Positions 17,077 to 26,039 of a stretch of 64,000 nucleotides of DNA are shown piece by piece; within the stretch, counting starts at the first letter, position 1, and every line of letters begins with the position of its first letter. The translations under genes and the position numbers were made by a program. Source of the stretch: JBAXTE01 sp964653595 (GTDB taxonomy: Bacteria > Bacteroidota > Bacteroidia > Bacteroidales > WCHB1-69); NCBI GenBank assembly GCA_964653595.1, contig CAZZHH010000013.1, positions 9,893 through 73,892 on the forward strand, given 5' to 3'. The notes beneath the pieces were generated by a model. The model saw nothing but the letters and a program-made list of their open reading frames with translations, had not been told where the DNA came from and did not search any database.

Positions 17077-18927
17077 ATGAACAACAATTATTCTTATACG
17101 AAAAAACCATTAAAATGGTTGCCAATTACCCAAGAAGAGGTTAAAAAAAACGGTTGGGAATCTGTTGATATTGTTCTTATTAGTGGAGATTCATATGTGG
17201 ATCACCCCTCTTTTGGAATACCAATATTGGGTCGTCTGCTTGAGTCCCTGAATTTCAATACTGTTATAAATCCCCAACCCAATTGGCGAGATGACTTAAG
17301 GGATTTTAAAAAATTTGGAAAACCAAATCTATTTTTTGGAATATCTTCTGGCAGCATGGATTCGATGGTCAACCATTATACTGCCATGAAAAGATTAAGA
17401 TCGAACGATGCATATACAGCTGGCGGTAAATCAGGATTTCGTCCCGATTACGCAACTTCTGAGTATAGCAAAATTGTTCGTCAATTGTACCCTGATAGCG
17501 CCATCGTAATTGGAGGGATTGAAGCCTCTATGCGACGATTGTGTCATTACGATTATTGGTCTGATAAAGTATTCCCATCCATTCTTTTAGACAGCAAAGC
17601 GGATATTTTGGTGTATGGTATGGGAGAAAAAACAATGGCCGAAATTGCAACTATTTTTCGAAATGGCGGATCTGTTCAGGATATTCATCGCATTCCCCAA
17701 GTGGCCTATTTTTCCAAAACAAAAGATCATTTTTTCCCAAATCATCCTACCGTTTTGCTTCCTTCCTATGAGGACTGTCTAAAGTCAAAAAAACACTTTG
17801 CAGAAGCATTTCGCCTTTTTGAAATAGAATCCAATAAAATGAATAGTGCAGTACTGATTCAGCCTCATGCGGATGGATTTATTATTGTTAACCCTCCTAA
17901 TTCCGCTTCTTCAACAGAGGACCTTGACGCTGTTTTTGCACTACCTTATACCAGACTACCCCATCCTAAGTACCAAAAAAGGGGAATTATTCCAGCATGG
18001 GAAATGATAAAAAATTCTATCAATATCCATCGAGGGTGTTTTGGCGGGTGTAGTTTTTGTGCCATTGCCGCTCACCAAGGGAAAATAGTGGTAAGCAGAA
18101 GTGAAAAATCTATATTAAAAGAGGCGAAAATCGTGAGTAGTTCTCCTGATTTTAATGGTCATATTACCGACCTTGGAGGTCCGTCTGCCAACATGTATCA
18201 AATGAAAGGAAAAGATATTCAACTTTGTGATTCGTGTGCTAGGCCTTCATGTATCTTTCCCTCTATTTGTAAAAATCTAAACACCAATCATTTTCCTACT
18301 ATTGAGTTGTACCAAAAGGTTCAAAAAATTCCGAACATTAAACATGTAACTATCGGGAGTGGAATTAGATATGATATGCTATTACAACATAATTCAGAAT
18401 CATCCAAAAATGGATACACCGAATATATAGATCAATTGTTAAAACATCATGTCTCAGGAAGGTTAAAAGTAGCACCAGAACACACTTCTCCGGATGTTTT
18501 AACCCTGATGAGAAAACCATCTTTTGATTTGTTTAAGCAATTTAAAACAATTTTTGATCAAAAGAACAAAGTTTTTGGATTGAAGCAACAACTAATACCC
18601 TATTTCATATCAAGTCACCCTGCAAGTACCCTATTATCTATGGCTCATTTGGCTGCTGAAACTTCTTCATTGGGATATCGATTAGAGCAAACCCAAGATT
18701 TTACACCTACTCCCATGACTCTATCTACCACAATTTATTATTGTGGGTTTGATCCCTATTCGCTTAAACCTGTATTTACAGCTAGAAAAAAAGAAGATAA
18801 ACAGATACAGCAGGCATTTTTCTTCTGGTATAAACCCGAAAACAAAAAGTTAATCACCAATCAATTGATAAAATTGAACAAAAAAGAGTGGATTGATAAA
18901 ATTTTACCAAAGAATAAATTTAAATAA
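17077..18927 (+). CDS. YgiQ-family radical SAM protein (UPF0313)
   Basis: A 616-residue protein with an N-terminal YgiQ domain (about 20-290) and a radical SAM domain (about 310-560). The 4Fe-4S cysteines are C321, C325 and C328 (CFGGCSFC, the Cx3Cx2C motif). A second Cys group (about 388-407: CDSCARPSCIFPSIC) is also characteristic of this family. YgiQ proteins are widespread, and their reaction is not established. The family often has 600-750 residues, so this is a short full-length member with a reduced C-terminus. It is a lone gene followed 50 bases later by the FKBP gene. Confidence 0.93.
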   Translation: MNNNYSYTKKPLKWLPITQEEVKKNGWESVDIVLISGDSYVDHPSFGIPILGRLLESLNFNTVINPQPNWRDDLRDFKKFGKPNLFFGISSGSMDSMVNHYTAMKRLRSNDAYTAGGKSGFRPDYATSEYSKIVRQLYPDSAIVIGGIEASMRRLCHYDYWSDKVFPSILLDSKADILVYGMGEKTMAEIATIFRNGGSVQDIHRIPQVAYFSKTKDHFFPNHPTVLLPSYEDCLKSKKHFAEAFRLFEIESNKMNSAVLIQPHADGFIIVNPPNSASSTEDLDAVFALPYTRLPHPKYQKRGIIPAWEMIKNSINIHRGCFGGCSFCAIAAHQGKIVVSRSEKSILKEAKIVSSSPDFNGHITDLGGPSANMYQMKGKDIQLCDSCARPSCIFPSICKNLNTNHFPTIELYQKVQKIPNIKHVTIGSGIRYDMLLQHNSESSKNGYTEYIDQLLKHHVSGRLKVAPEHTSPDVLTLMRKPSFDLFKQFKTIFDQKNKVFGLKQQLIPYFISSHPASTLLSMAHLAAETSSLGYRLEQTQDFTPTPMTLSTTIYYCGFDPYSLKPVFTARKKEDKQIQQAFFFWYKPENKKLITNQLIKLNKKEWIDKILPKNKFK

Positions 18928-18942
18928 TTGACAAAAATTTAG

Positions 18943-18950
18943 CACCTTTG
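18943..18950 (+). promoter_or_regulatory. Candidate promoter of the FKBP gene
   Basis: CACCTTTG followed by CA, with a TTG at 18928-18930. The TTTG half matches the consensus and the TA half does not. It lies 26 bases upstream of the ATG. Confidence 0.35.
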
Positions 18951-18976
18951 CAGTCTAATATCAAAAATAAGAAAAA

Positions 18977-19684
18977 ATGAAAAAAATTAATGTAATAGCA
19001 ATTAGTGTTTGTATGCTCTTAGCAACGAACATCTATGGACAAAAAAAAGACAACAATAAACAAAAACAAATGACAACAAAAACAGACAGTATCAGCTACG
19101 TTCTTGGTCAAGAAGTAGGTGGATATTACGTATCTCAAGAGATTGCAGTAAATATTGAAGAGTTTACAAAAGGGTTTGCCGACGCTTTTAATAACATATC
19201 AGGGATTGATAAAGCTACCAAAGATCGCTTAATTCAACAATTCCAAATGGAACAACAAGCAAAAGCAACAGCTAGAACAGCTCAAAAATCTGGTGAAAAC
19301 AAAGCCAAAGGAGCTGCATTTTTGGAAGCAAACAAGAAAAAACCAGGGGTTATCACAACTCCAACTGGGTTACAATATAAAATGAACCAAGACGGAAACG
19401 GCGTGCATCCAAAAGCTGAAGATGTAGTAAAAGTACACTATCATGGCACTCTTATCGATGGAACCGTTTTTGACTCCTCTGTTCAAAGAAACGAACCAGC
19501 TACATTTCCTCTAAATAGGGTTATTCCTGGTTGGACAGAAGGTGTACAATTAATGACCGTAGGATCAAAATATACTCTTTATATTCCTTCAAATTTGGCT
19601 TATGGTGATCGCGAAACAGGCGCTATAGCACCAGGCTCTACTTTGATTTTTGATGTTGAACTTATTGAAATCAACCCTAAATAG
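18977..19684 (+). CDS. Exported FKBP-type peptidyl-prolyl isomerase
   Basis: A 235-residue protein with a signal peptide (about 1-21, ending IYGQ), an FKBP_N dimerisation helix domain (about 35-120, starting DSISYVLGQEVG) and an FKBP_C catalytic domain (about 140-233). The catalytic domain shows the VKVHYHGTLIDGTVFDSS strand and the YG...AIAPGSTLIFDVELIEI end. It matches the FkpA/Mip layout and probably helps fold periplasmic and outer-membrane proteins by turning prolyl bonds. A strong hairpin terminator follows. Confidence 0.95.
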   Translation: MKKINVIAISVCMLLATNIYGQKKDNNKQKQMTTKTDSISYVLGQEVGGYYVSQEIAVNIEEFTKGFADAFNNISGIDKATKDRLIQQFQMEQQAKATARTAQKSGENKAKGAAFLEANKKKPGVITTPTGLQYKMNQDGNGVHPKAEDVVKVHYHGTLIDGTVFDSSVQRNEPATFPLNRVIPGWTEGVQLMTVGSKYTLYIPSNLAYGDRETGAIAPGSTLIFDVELIEINPK

Positions 19685-19711
19685 GGACTAAAAATTTAAT
19701 ATTTTTAATCA

Positions 19712-19759
19712 AACATTCAAAAAAAAGGGGGTTTAAAACCCCTTTTTTTTTGAATGTTA
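19712..19759. terminator. Bidirectional hairpin terminator
   Basis: A near-perfect inverted repeat: AACATTC plus A-run plus GGGG on the left, and CCCC plus T-run plus GAATGTT on the right. The convergent arrangement of the FKBP gene and the lipoprotein gene means that it can stop transcription from both sides. Confidence 0.85.
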
Positions 19760-19762
19760 ATC

Positions 19763-20275
19763 TTATTTTCTCTTTTTGTATGTTGCTCTAACACCCACTG
19801 TTTCAGTTGTTTTTTCCATCACTATCTTTTCTGGCGAGTGTTCTAAAATTCTAAATCCAGAAATCTCGTTTTTGCCAGATTTTACATCTTCAAATACTTC
19901 TGGACCAAAGGGATTTAACTCAAGGGTAAAATAAGAATCAAGATCACTATGGTGGTAGTAATCATCCTCAATCACGTAAATTTCGTAGTCCATATCCCAA
20001 GCATAATCTCGGTATCGGCCATAATTGTATTCCGAACCCTCATAATATAAATGATATAAACCAGGAGCTATTCGATAGTATTCATCGTATACAAATCGGC
20101 TAGGGATTGCGCTTGTGCCTGCATCAATGAACGTTGGTTTTGAATAGTTCCAAGTTAATGCAATATAGGTTCTGTTATCATATCTTTCATAACTCTTTTG
20201 GCATGAAGTAACAAATACCAACATTATGGAGAGAAGAAGGATTAAGTGGGAAACTTTTGTTAGTTTTGTTTTCAT
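19763..20275 (-). CDS. Putative lipoprotein, Tyr/Asp-rich
   Basis: A 170-residue protein with a lipoprotein signal (cleavage before C25, VTSCQK). The mature part is rich in Tyr and acidic residues (about 70-115) and has no family that I recognise. It is likely anchored in the outer membrane or facing the periplasm. It is divergent from the DUF2779-like gene, with 41 bases between the starts, and ends on the bidirectional terminator, so it forms its own transcription unit. Confidence 0.75.
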   Translation of the reverse strand: MKTKLTKVSHLILLLSIMLVFVTSCQKSYERYDNRTYIALTWNYSKPTFIDAGTSAIPSRFVYDEYYRIAPGLYHLYYEGSEYNYGRYRDYAWDMDYEIYVIEDDYYHHSDLDSYFTLELNPFGPEVFEDVKSGKNEISGFRILEHSPEKIVMEKTTETVGVRATYKKRK

Positions 20276-20316
20276 AATCGTAAGTATTAAGTTTTTCTTA
20301 CTAACCTATAAAAAGT

Positions 20317-21720
20317 ATGCCAAAAAATCCAACTTCTTCAACAGATCGTCATCTTTTATCAAAAACATCTTTCATTAAAAGCATCCAATGTCAAAAACAA
20401 CTTTATCTTTATAAACACAAGTACTTTCTTCGAGATAAAATTTCCTTTGAACAATTGGCTATTTTTAAGAGAGGTCACAAGATTGGGAAATTAGCTTGGG
20501 AACTTTTTCCGGAAGGCGTTTATGCTGGGCCAAAATCTCCTGCTCAATACCAAAAATCAATTATCAATACTAAAAATCTCATAAATGATTGCACCCCTAT
20601 AATTTACGAGGCTGCTTTTCAATACAATCAATGCATGTCAATTTTGGATATACTAACGGTAAATGAAAGTGAAATTATAGCTTATGAAGTTAAAAGCAGT
20701 ACTTCAATTTCTGAAACCTATTTATACGATGCAGCTTATCAATATTATGTAATGACAAGTTCAGGCACACGGGTAGATAGATTTTTTGTGATATATGTTA
20801 ATCCAACTTTTGTTTTAACTGACTCCTTCTCGGTAGATGAATATTTCAAGATGGTGGAAGTAACAGAACAAATAAAAGCATTGCAGATTCAAATTATAGA
20901 AATGGTAGACCTCGCAAAAGCAACCGTTTTATCAGACAATATCCCAAAAGTACAAATAGGAAACCATTGCGAACAGCCTTATACATGCGATTTTAATGGA
21001 TTTTGCAAGAAATTTATTTCTAAGCCCAATGTTTTTCTTTTATCTCATTTAACCAAAGAAGAACAATATAAATTATATCTTTCAGGTAAAATTAAAATAA
21101 AGGATATTCTTCCTGATGATTTGTCAAACTCCAAAGCAGTTCAACAGTTAAAATTAATGCAACAGAATGAAAATGTGTTGCTTAAAAATATTCATCCTGA
21201 AGCTTTCCGTTGTTTGCAGATTGGGTACTTTGTTTTCGACAAGCCCGCAATTCCAATAGTAAAAGGGCAAACTCCATATTCGCAAGTGTTGATGGCATTT
21301 TTTTGGAAGAAGTGGGATGATATTGAGTTTAACAGCTTGTTGTTTGATGAAAATATGGATTACGGCTTCTTTTTAAAAATAGTTGAAAAAAACATGGATG
21401 AAAGGGAAATAATTACTTTTGACAACGAAGGTAAAATGTTTTTTCATAAAACGGAAAGGTATAGTTCTATTTATGACCTATTTTTCGAAAACGATGTCTT
21501 CATTCCTGCATTGAATGGCGACTACTCTTTTGAAAATGTAGTAGATTCCCTTGATGAAAAAAAAGAGCACGTTAAATTCGGAATAAATAACCACGAGGAG
21601 TTAAAATCAGATATTTACTCATCAAAAGGGGAGCCTGAGAAAATGAAAGAGGAAGCTAAGGTATATGTGAATAATCGACTGAATTTCATTAAAAAAATCT
21701 GGATATATCTACATTCATAA
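20317..21720 (+). CDS. DUF2779-like protein: PD-(D/E)XK Fe-S nuclease core with a degenerate second domain
   Basis: A 467-residue protein. The N-terminal half has a RecB/Cas4-type nuclease layout: D111 in SILDIL and E124-V-K126, then the YQYY helix. C25 and C218, C224, C230 are spaced like the four ligands of the 4Fe-4S cluster in Cas4/AddB nucleases. The C-terminal half resembles the second, exonuclease-like domain of DUF2779 proteins (block PAIPIVKGQTPYSQ at about 312-325 and LNGDYSFENVV at about 407-417), but the usual DFET catalytic block reads VFDK and the terminal YCxxD block is absent. The nuclease core thus seems intact while the second domain looks dead. It stands alone, with no CRISPR genes nearby. 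Substrate unknown. Confidence 0.7.
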   Translation: MPKNPTSSTDRHLLSKTSFIKSIQCQKQLYLYKHKYFLRDKISFEQLAIFKRGHKIGKLAWELFPEGVYAGPKSPAQYQKSIINTKNLINDCTPIIYEAAFQYNQCMSILDILTVNESEIIAYEVKSSTSISETYLYDAAYQYYVMTSSGTRVDRFFVIYVNPTFVLTDSFSVDEYFKMVEVTEQIKALQIQIIEMVDLAKATVLSDNIPKVQIGNHCEQPYTCDFNGFCKKFISKPNVFLLSHLTKEEQYKLYLSGKIKIKDILPDDLSNSKAVQQLKLMQQNENVLLKNIHPEAFRCLQIGYFVFDKPAIPIVKGQTPYSQVLMAFFWKKWDDIEFNSLLFDENMDYGFFLKIVEKNMDEREIITFDNEGKMFFHKTERYSSIYDLFFENDVFIPALNGDYSFENVVDSLDEKKEHVKFGINNHEELKSDIYSSKGEPEKMKEEAKVYVNNRLNFIKKIWIYLHS

Positions 21721-21727
21721 ACATGGA

Positions 21728-22210
21728 TTACTTATTTAGAGAGCGTATATGTGTGTATTCGTCTTTGATAATTTTTTTACATGCCTTTTCGATTAATATA
21801 AACGCTGTTTCAAAATCATCTTCATTGCCGTAATATGGGTCGGGAACCGCTTTGTTGCTCTTGGGATATTGAGTATTTAACAAATAATCTACTTTTTTCA
21901 TGTCTTGCTCATTACGCGACATCTTTTTCACATCATGGTAGTTATTTTGATCCATCACATAAATTCGATCGAAAACATCGAAATCGGCAACTTTAAAAAG
22001 GCGTTGTCGTTGATTAGAAATATCAATTTGATGGTTTTTGCAAACTTTTATTGCTCTTTTATCTGGTATATCTCCAAGATGATATGACTCAAAACCACAT
22101 GAGTCTACAAAAATATGAGGTAAATTGTTATCTTGTGCAAGCTGTCTCATTACACCTTCAGCCATAGGTGAGCGACAAATATTTCCTAAGCAAACCATTA
22201 AAATCTTCAT
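21728..22210 (-). CDS. Low molecular weight protein-tyrosine phosphatase
   Basis: A 160-residue cytoplasmic phosphatase. The P-loop CLGNICRS gives the CX5R(S) active site with nucleophile C7 and R13. The general-acid block DPYYG lies near residue 120. LMW-PTPs remove phosphate from tyrosine, and in many bacteria they act with a tyrosine kinase on polysaccharide export; no kinase gene is nearby. Complete length. The gene converges with the DUF2779-like gene with only 7 bases between the stops. Confidence 0.95.
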   Translation of the reverse strand: MKILMVCLGNICRSPMAEGVMRQLAQDNNLPHIFVDSCGFESYHLGDIPDKRAIKVCKNHQIDISNQRQRLFKVADFDVFDRIYVMDQNNYHDVKKMSRNEQDMKKVDYLLNTQYPKSNKAVPDPYYGNEDDFETAFILIEKACKKIIKDEYTHIRSLNK

Positions 22211-22250
22211 AATTGTAATAAATTTAACGCGTCAAAGTTACAAAAATGTT

Positions 22251-22258
22251 TACATTTG
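22251..22258 (+). promoter_or_regulatory. -7 box of the SDR-DUF2851 pair
   Basis: TACATTTG followed by CA, exact TAnnTTTG, 51 bases upstream of the SDR start. It lies in the 99-base divergent gap with the phosphatase gene. Confidence 0.55.
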
Positions 22259-22309
22259 CAATCGAAGACATCCACTTACAAAGAAGAAATTTAAAAAAAT
22301 AAAAAATAA

Positions 22310-23071
22310 ATGAGCAAGACTATTTTAATTACTGGAGCAACTAGCGGAATAGGTAAATCAACAGCTGTCAAATTTGCCTCAAATGGGTATAGGTTAATTA
22401 TTACAGGAAGGAGAAAAAGTATACTAGAAACGTTAGCAAAAGAGCTTAAAGAAAAATACAAAGTGGAGGTTTTGGCATTGAATTTCGATGTTAGAGTTTT
22501 ATCAGAAGTCAACCTGGCAATTAAATCTTTACCTGTTGGATGGAGTAATATTGATATTTTGTTAAATAATGCTGGATTGGCTTCCGGATTGGGCACAATC
22601 CAAGATGGAAATATTGAAGACTGGGAAAAGATGATTGATACTAACATCAAAGGATTGTTGTATGTAACCAAAGCTGTTTCTCCTTTGTTAATCGCTCAAA
22701 ATAAAGGACATATCATCAATATTGGCTCTATTGCAGGCAAAGAAGTATACGCAAATGGAAATGTGTATTGTGCTACTAAACACGCAGTAGATGCTCTTAC
22801 AAAAGCGATGCGGATTGATATGTTGGCACATAACATCAAAGTTTCACAGATAGCCCCTGGTGCAGCAGAAACTGAGTTTTCATTAGTTCGTTTTCATGGA
22901 GATGCAGATAAAGCAAAAGCAGTGTATAATGGTTTTACTCCACTATCTCCAGACGATATTGCTGATGCAATTTGGTATGTGGCTACTTTGCCAGCTCATG
23001 TTAACATCAACGATCTTGTGATTATGCCTACAGCTCAAGCGTCTCCAAATTATTTCAATAAAAAAAGTTAA
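22310..23071 (+). CDS. Short-chain dehydrogenase/reductase (YdfG-like)
   Basis: A 253-residue classical SDR with the cofactor motif TGATSGIGKS (about 7-16), NNAG (about 87-90), catalytic Ser in IGSIAG and YCATK (YxxxK, about 153-157). It is closest in pattern to the YdfG/serine 3-dehydrogenase group, which reduces 3-hydroxy acids such as malonic semialdehyde with NADP. The arginine-rich TGRRKS turn after the second strand is consistent with NADP use. Exact substrate not determined. The next gene follows after 4 bases. Confidence 0.92.
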   Translation: MSKTILITGATSGIGKSTAVKFASNGYRLIITGRRKSILETLAKELKEKYKVEVLALNFDVRVLSEVNLAIKSLPVGWSNIDILLNNAGLASGLGTIQDGNIEDWEKMIDTNIKGLLYVTKAVSPLLIAQNKGHIINIGSIAGKEVYANGNVYCATKHAVDALTKAMRIDMLAHNIKVSQIAPGAAETEFSLVRFHGDADKAKAVYNGFTPLSPDDIADAIWYVATLPAHVNINDLVIMPTAQASPNYFNKKS

Positions 23072-23075
23072 ATTC

Positions 23076-24353
23076 ATGAACGAGCGCTTTTTACATTATT
23101 TATGGCAATATAAATATTTCTACAAAAGCAACCTAGCTACCACCAAAGGAGAAACTATTACCATTTTGTCGCAAGGAGAATATAATACCAATGGGGGGCC
23201 CGATTTTTTAAACTCAAAGATTAAAATTGGAGAAATTGAATGGGTTGGCAATGTTGAAATTCACACGAACGCATCCGATTGGAATGTCCATAAACACAGC
23301 CAAAATAAAGCTTATGACAATATTATATTGCATGTTGTTTATAACGCAGATATAGATATTTATAGAGAATCGGGAGAATTAATACCTGTCTTTCAGCTAA
23401 ATGGCCATTTCGACGAATCGATATTCGAAAAATTTGATTCTTTAATGCATGCAAATAGATGGATTGCTTGCGAAAAACAGATTTCCGAAATTCCTAGGAT
23501 AACTCTAGAATTATGGCTAGAACGACTTCTTATTGAAAGAATGGAAGAGAAGTCGTTGCAAATTGAAAATAGACTCCATCAAAATAATTTCAATTGGGAG
23601 CAAACTTTTTATGAATCCATTGCCTCTTCGTTTGGATTAAAAGTAAACGCTATACCTTTTGAGTTGCTGGCTAAGTCTCTGCCAATTAATGTTATACAAA
23701 AACATACCAATTCGCTTTTTCAGATTGAAGCCCTGCTTTTTGGGCAAGCTGGAATGTTGAATGAAGAATTTTCTGATGAATATCCTGTAAAATTACAGAA
23801 AGAATATCGATTTTTACAATCTAAATATCGATTAGTTCCATTAGAAAAGTCAGTTTGGAATTTTTTAAGACTTCGCCCATCTAGTTTTCCAACCCATCGA
23901 ATTGCTCAGTTGGCAATGCTTATGTATCAAAGCTTTACACTGTTTTCTAACGCTGTAGTTGCGCTTGATATTGCAAATTTTTTCGATATTTTCAAAGTTG
24001 AAACTTCCAACTATTGGCAAAATCATTATCTATTTGATAAATTGTCTAAAACAAAAAGCCACAAACTTGGAAATACGATGATTCAGTTGATATTAATTAA
24101 TTCGGTATCTCCTTTTTTGTTTTTGTATGGCAAATATTATAGCAATGAGTCGATGCAAAAAAAAGCTTTGGATTTACACGATTTATTGCCAGCAGAAGAT
24201 AATGCAATTATTAGAGAGTTTAAACAATTAAATGTGAATACAGCAACTGCTTTCAGAACTCAATCGTTGTTACAACTTAAAAAACGCTATTGCGATACAA
24301 AAAGATGTTTGGATTGTGCAATTGGCAACTCCATTTTGAAGCCAAATTTTTAA
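23076..24353 (+). CDS. DUF2851 family protein
   Basis: A 425-residue cytoplasmic protein. It has the family's opening pattern (FLHYLWQYKYF), the NGGPDFLNSKIKIG block, a GNVEIH motif with downstream DW, and a C-terminal Cys cluster (CDTKRCLDCAIGN) that may bind metal. DUF2851 is conserved in Bacteroidota and has no proven function. The N-terminal E...H...D/H pattern resembles nuclease-like folds, but this is inference. It is translationally coupled to the SDR gene. Confidence 0.9.
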   Translation: MNERFLHYLWQYKYFYKSNLATTKGETITILSQGEYNTNGGPDFLNSKIKIGEIEWVGNVEIHTNASDWNVHKHSQNKAYDNIILHVVYNADIDIYRESGELIPVFQLNGHFDESIFEKFDSLMHANRWIACEKQISEIPRITLELWLERLLIERMEEKSLQIENRLHQNNFNWEQTFYESIASSFGLKVNAIPFELLAKSLPINVIQKHTNSLFQIEALLFGQAGMLNEEFSDEYPVKLQKEYRFLQSKYRLVPLEKSVWNFLRLRPSSFPTHRIAQLAMLMYQSFTLFSNAVVALDIANFFDIFKVETSNYWQNHYLFDKLSKTKSHKLGNTMIQLILINSVSPFLFLYGKYYSNESMQKKALDLHDLLPAEDNAIIREFKQLNVNTATAFRTQSLLQLKKRYCDTKRCLDCAIGNSILKPNF

Positions 24354-24375
24354 ATAAAACTGAAACAAATTAAGG

Positions 24376-24999
24376 CTACAGCTTATATTCTTGAATTACA
24401 GGCATTTCTCGAGCTTTTAATGTCCAAATCTGACTATGGCATGCTTTAATAATGTTAGGGAAAAAGCTATTAAAGTCTTCTGTGAGTTCTTTTTCATGGG
24501 CTAATAAGAGATGAATGGCATTTCCCATTTCGTTGTCGAATTTCGTTCTTTTTGAAAGACCTAGTAGTGCTTGTTCTATTCCATAAATCGTTTTGTAATT
24601 GCTTAGCCAGTCGTGGCTTTTCATGTGTTCGAAGCGCATTAAAAGAGCTTTTGGGAAAAGATATTTGTGGTTTTCTAATATAAGATAACATTGTTTTGCA
24701 AACTCACGTAAAGGTTTCTCATCGTATTTAGTCCATTGATTTGCAAGTATATAGTCGTAAAACACATCCATTACAATGGGTGTAAACCTTCCTTGTATGT
24801 TGGAAATACGTGCTATACTTTTTTTTACGAGAGAGTGTTTATCCGTATAATGATCAATAAAACGGTGTAATAAAACCCCTTGCTGTATTTCTGGACTCAT
24901 TGATAGGTAGCTCGACCCTTTTGCAAAATCTGCCATATAGTTTCCTACAAGTAATGATTCTTGTTCAAAAGAGAGAAAAAAATGAGCTAAATGGTTCAT
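24376..24999 (-). CDS. ACP phosphodiesterase (AcpH-like)
   Basis: A 207-residue protein that opens with the AcpH signature MNHLAHFFLSF and GNYMADFAKG, followed by the FIDHYTDKH and DVFYDYILANQW blocks whose His and Asp residues coordinate the catalytic metal in HD-like phosphodiesterases. AcpH removes the 4'-phosphopantetheine arm from acyl carrier protein. The length fits. It faces the SDR-DUF2851 pair tail to tail. The enzyme activity is inferred from family membership. Confidence 0.88.
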   Translation of the reverse strand: MNHLAHFFLSFEQESLLVGNYMADFAKGSSYLSMSPEIQQGVLLHRFIDHYTDKHSLVKKSIARISNIQGRFTPIVMDVFYDYILANQWTKYDEKPLREFAKQCYLILENHKYLFPKALLMRFEHMKSHDWLSNYKTIYGIEQALLGLSKRTKFDNEMGNAIHLLLAHEKELTEDFNSFFPNIIKACHSQIWTLKAREMPVIQEYKL

Positions 25000-25068
25000 T
25001 GTGTTATCATGTATTAATATTACTTTTTTTTTCCGATAAGGTATATTACAAAATTAATGAAAAAAATG

Positions 25069-25143
25069 AACCATCAAGGAATTAAGGGAAATTAAAAAAT
25101 AGAACTTAACGTCCCCTTAACTTTTCTTAATTTCTTAATGGTT
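25069..25143. repeat. Long imperfect hairpin repeat
   Basis: The left arm starts AACCATCAAGGAATTAAG and the right arm ends CTTAATTTCTTAATGGTT. The arms match over 27 positions with about five transition differences. It lies just downstream of the TauE/SafE stop codon. It could end transcription, or be one of the small palindromic repeats scattered in Bacteroidota genomes. Confidence 0.65.
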
Positions 25144-25149
25144 AAAAAA

Positions 25150-25935
25150 TCAATGAATCAACCCATCAATAAACTGTTTTAGGTCGATAACTCCGAACAT
25201 TTGCAATATGGAGAGGGCGATGATCACCACCATCATCCAGCGGACGAAGTTGGCACCCCATTCAACTGCCCATTTGGAGGCGATGTATGCACCAATGATA
25301 TTGCCGATGGAGTGGGTGAGGCCGTAATCCCAACGTACTTGATCGTTAATGACAAAGATGATCAGGGTGAATGGGACATACATCAGCACCAGGAAATTCT
25401 TCATGGCATTTCCTTTTACCAAATCGAAGCCAGCACCAAGGATCACGGCGGACAGGATAAAGTAGCCGATGCCTACGTGGATAACTCCTCCATAAATTCC
25501 AATGATGAACATTAATAGGTATATCTTCCATGTAATTGGTTTATTCAGAAGCTCTTCTTTCCCTTTCAGCCAACGCTCTGGTTTGTAGAGAAGAAAGAAA
25601 AGCATCACCATCATAATAAACCCGAAACACCATTGGATGATCTGTTCATCGAGTTTGACCACAATTGAAGCTCCCACAACGGAACCAATTACTGTAGGAA
25701 TTCCCAGTTGAACTCCTTTCTTCAAATCAAGGATTTTCTTCTTTTTGAAGTTGGCTACCGAAGTCAGATTTTGAAGGATAATGGCCACCCGGTTGGTCCC
25801 GTTGGCCACACTTGGGGGTAATCCGAGCAGCATCAGCAAAGTGAGCGAAATAATGGTGCCTCCCCCCGCTAGAGTGTTGATAAAACCCACAAACAGTCCC
25901 GAGGTGATTAAGGCGATTACTTCAATGGTTGTCAT
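25150..25935 (-). CDS. TauE/SafE family sulfite/organic-acid exporter permease
   Basis: A 261-residue membrane protein with about eight helices in two TauE halves. GGGTIISLTLLMLLGLPP near residue 24-41 and GGVIHVGIGYF near 148-158 are the paired family repeats. TSUP/TauE/SafE proteins move sulfur-containing or organic anions; the substrate is not evident here. GC content is clearly higher than in the preceding genes (33 of 60 bases in line 25201-25260). The composition fits lysS next door but not acpH. A palindromic repeat sits just downstream, and the two-hairpin dispersed element lies just upstream. Confidence 0.9.
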   Translation of the reverse strand: MTTIEVIALITSGLFVGFINTLAGGGTIISLTLLMLLGLPPSVANGTNRVAIILQNLTSVANFKKKKILDLKKGVQLGIPTVIGSVVGASIVVKLDEQIIQWCFGFIMMVMLFFLLYKPERWLKGKEELLNKPITWKIYLLMFIIGIYGGVIHVGIGYFILSAVILGAGFDLVKGNAMKNFLVLMYVPFTLIIFVINDQVRWDYGLTHSIGNIIGAYIASKWAVEWGANFVRWMMVVIIALSILQMFGVIDLKQFIDGLIH

Positions 25936-25963
25936 TTGGCCAACTTGTTTTTTGTTTCAGTGA

Positions 25964-25971
25964 CAAAGGTA
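25964..25971 (-). promoter_or_regulatory. -7 box of the TauE/SafE gene
   Basis: TACCTTTG on the minus strand, 28 bases before the start. It abuts the terminator hairpin that begins at 25973. Confidence 0.5.
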
Positions 25972-25972
25972 T

Positions 25973-26011
25973 AAAAAAAGGTGGCTGAGATTCTCAAAAC
26001 CACCTTTTTAC
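25973..26011 (-). terminator. Hairpin terminator facing from lysS
   Basis: AAAAAGGTGG pairs with CCACCTTTTT, and the minus strand continues with a T run. It lies about 200 bases beyond the lysS stop, after the dispersed element, so the element would be present in the lysS 3' untranslated region. Confidence 0.7.
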
Positions 26012-26039
26012 TTTATAAACTTATACTTTTCTGACTAAT

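Noticed and set aside
20317..21720. Interpretation of the Fe-S nuclease-like gene as a CRISPR Cas4
   Set aside because: No other cas gene or repeat array is present and the second half matches DUF2779, not a Cas fusion.
25201..25515. Asp/His-rich plus-strand frame opposite the TauE/SafE gene
   Set aside because: It lies fully antisense to a clear membrane permease in GC-richer DNA. The low-complexity composition is what the complement of such helices produces.
25981..26011. CTGAGA within a GGTGG/CCACC hairpin, resembling part of a TPP riboswitch
   Set aside because: The other conserved TPP parts are missing, it sits between genes as a terminator with a T run, and the nearest thiamine-related gene (28045-28356) is upstream of lysS, not downstream of this site.
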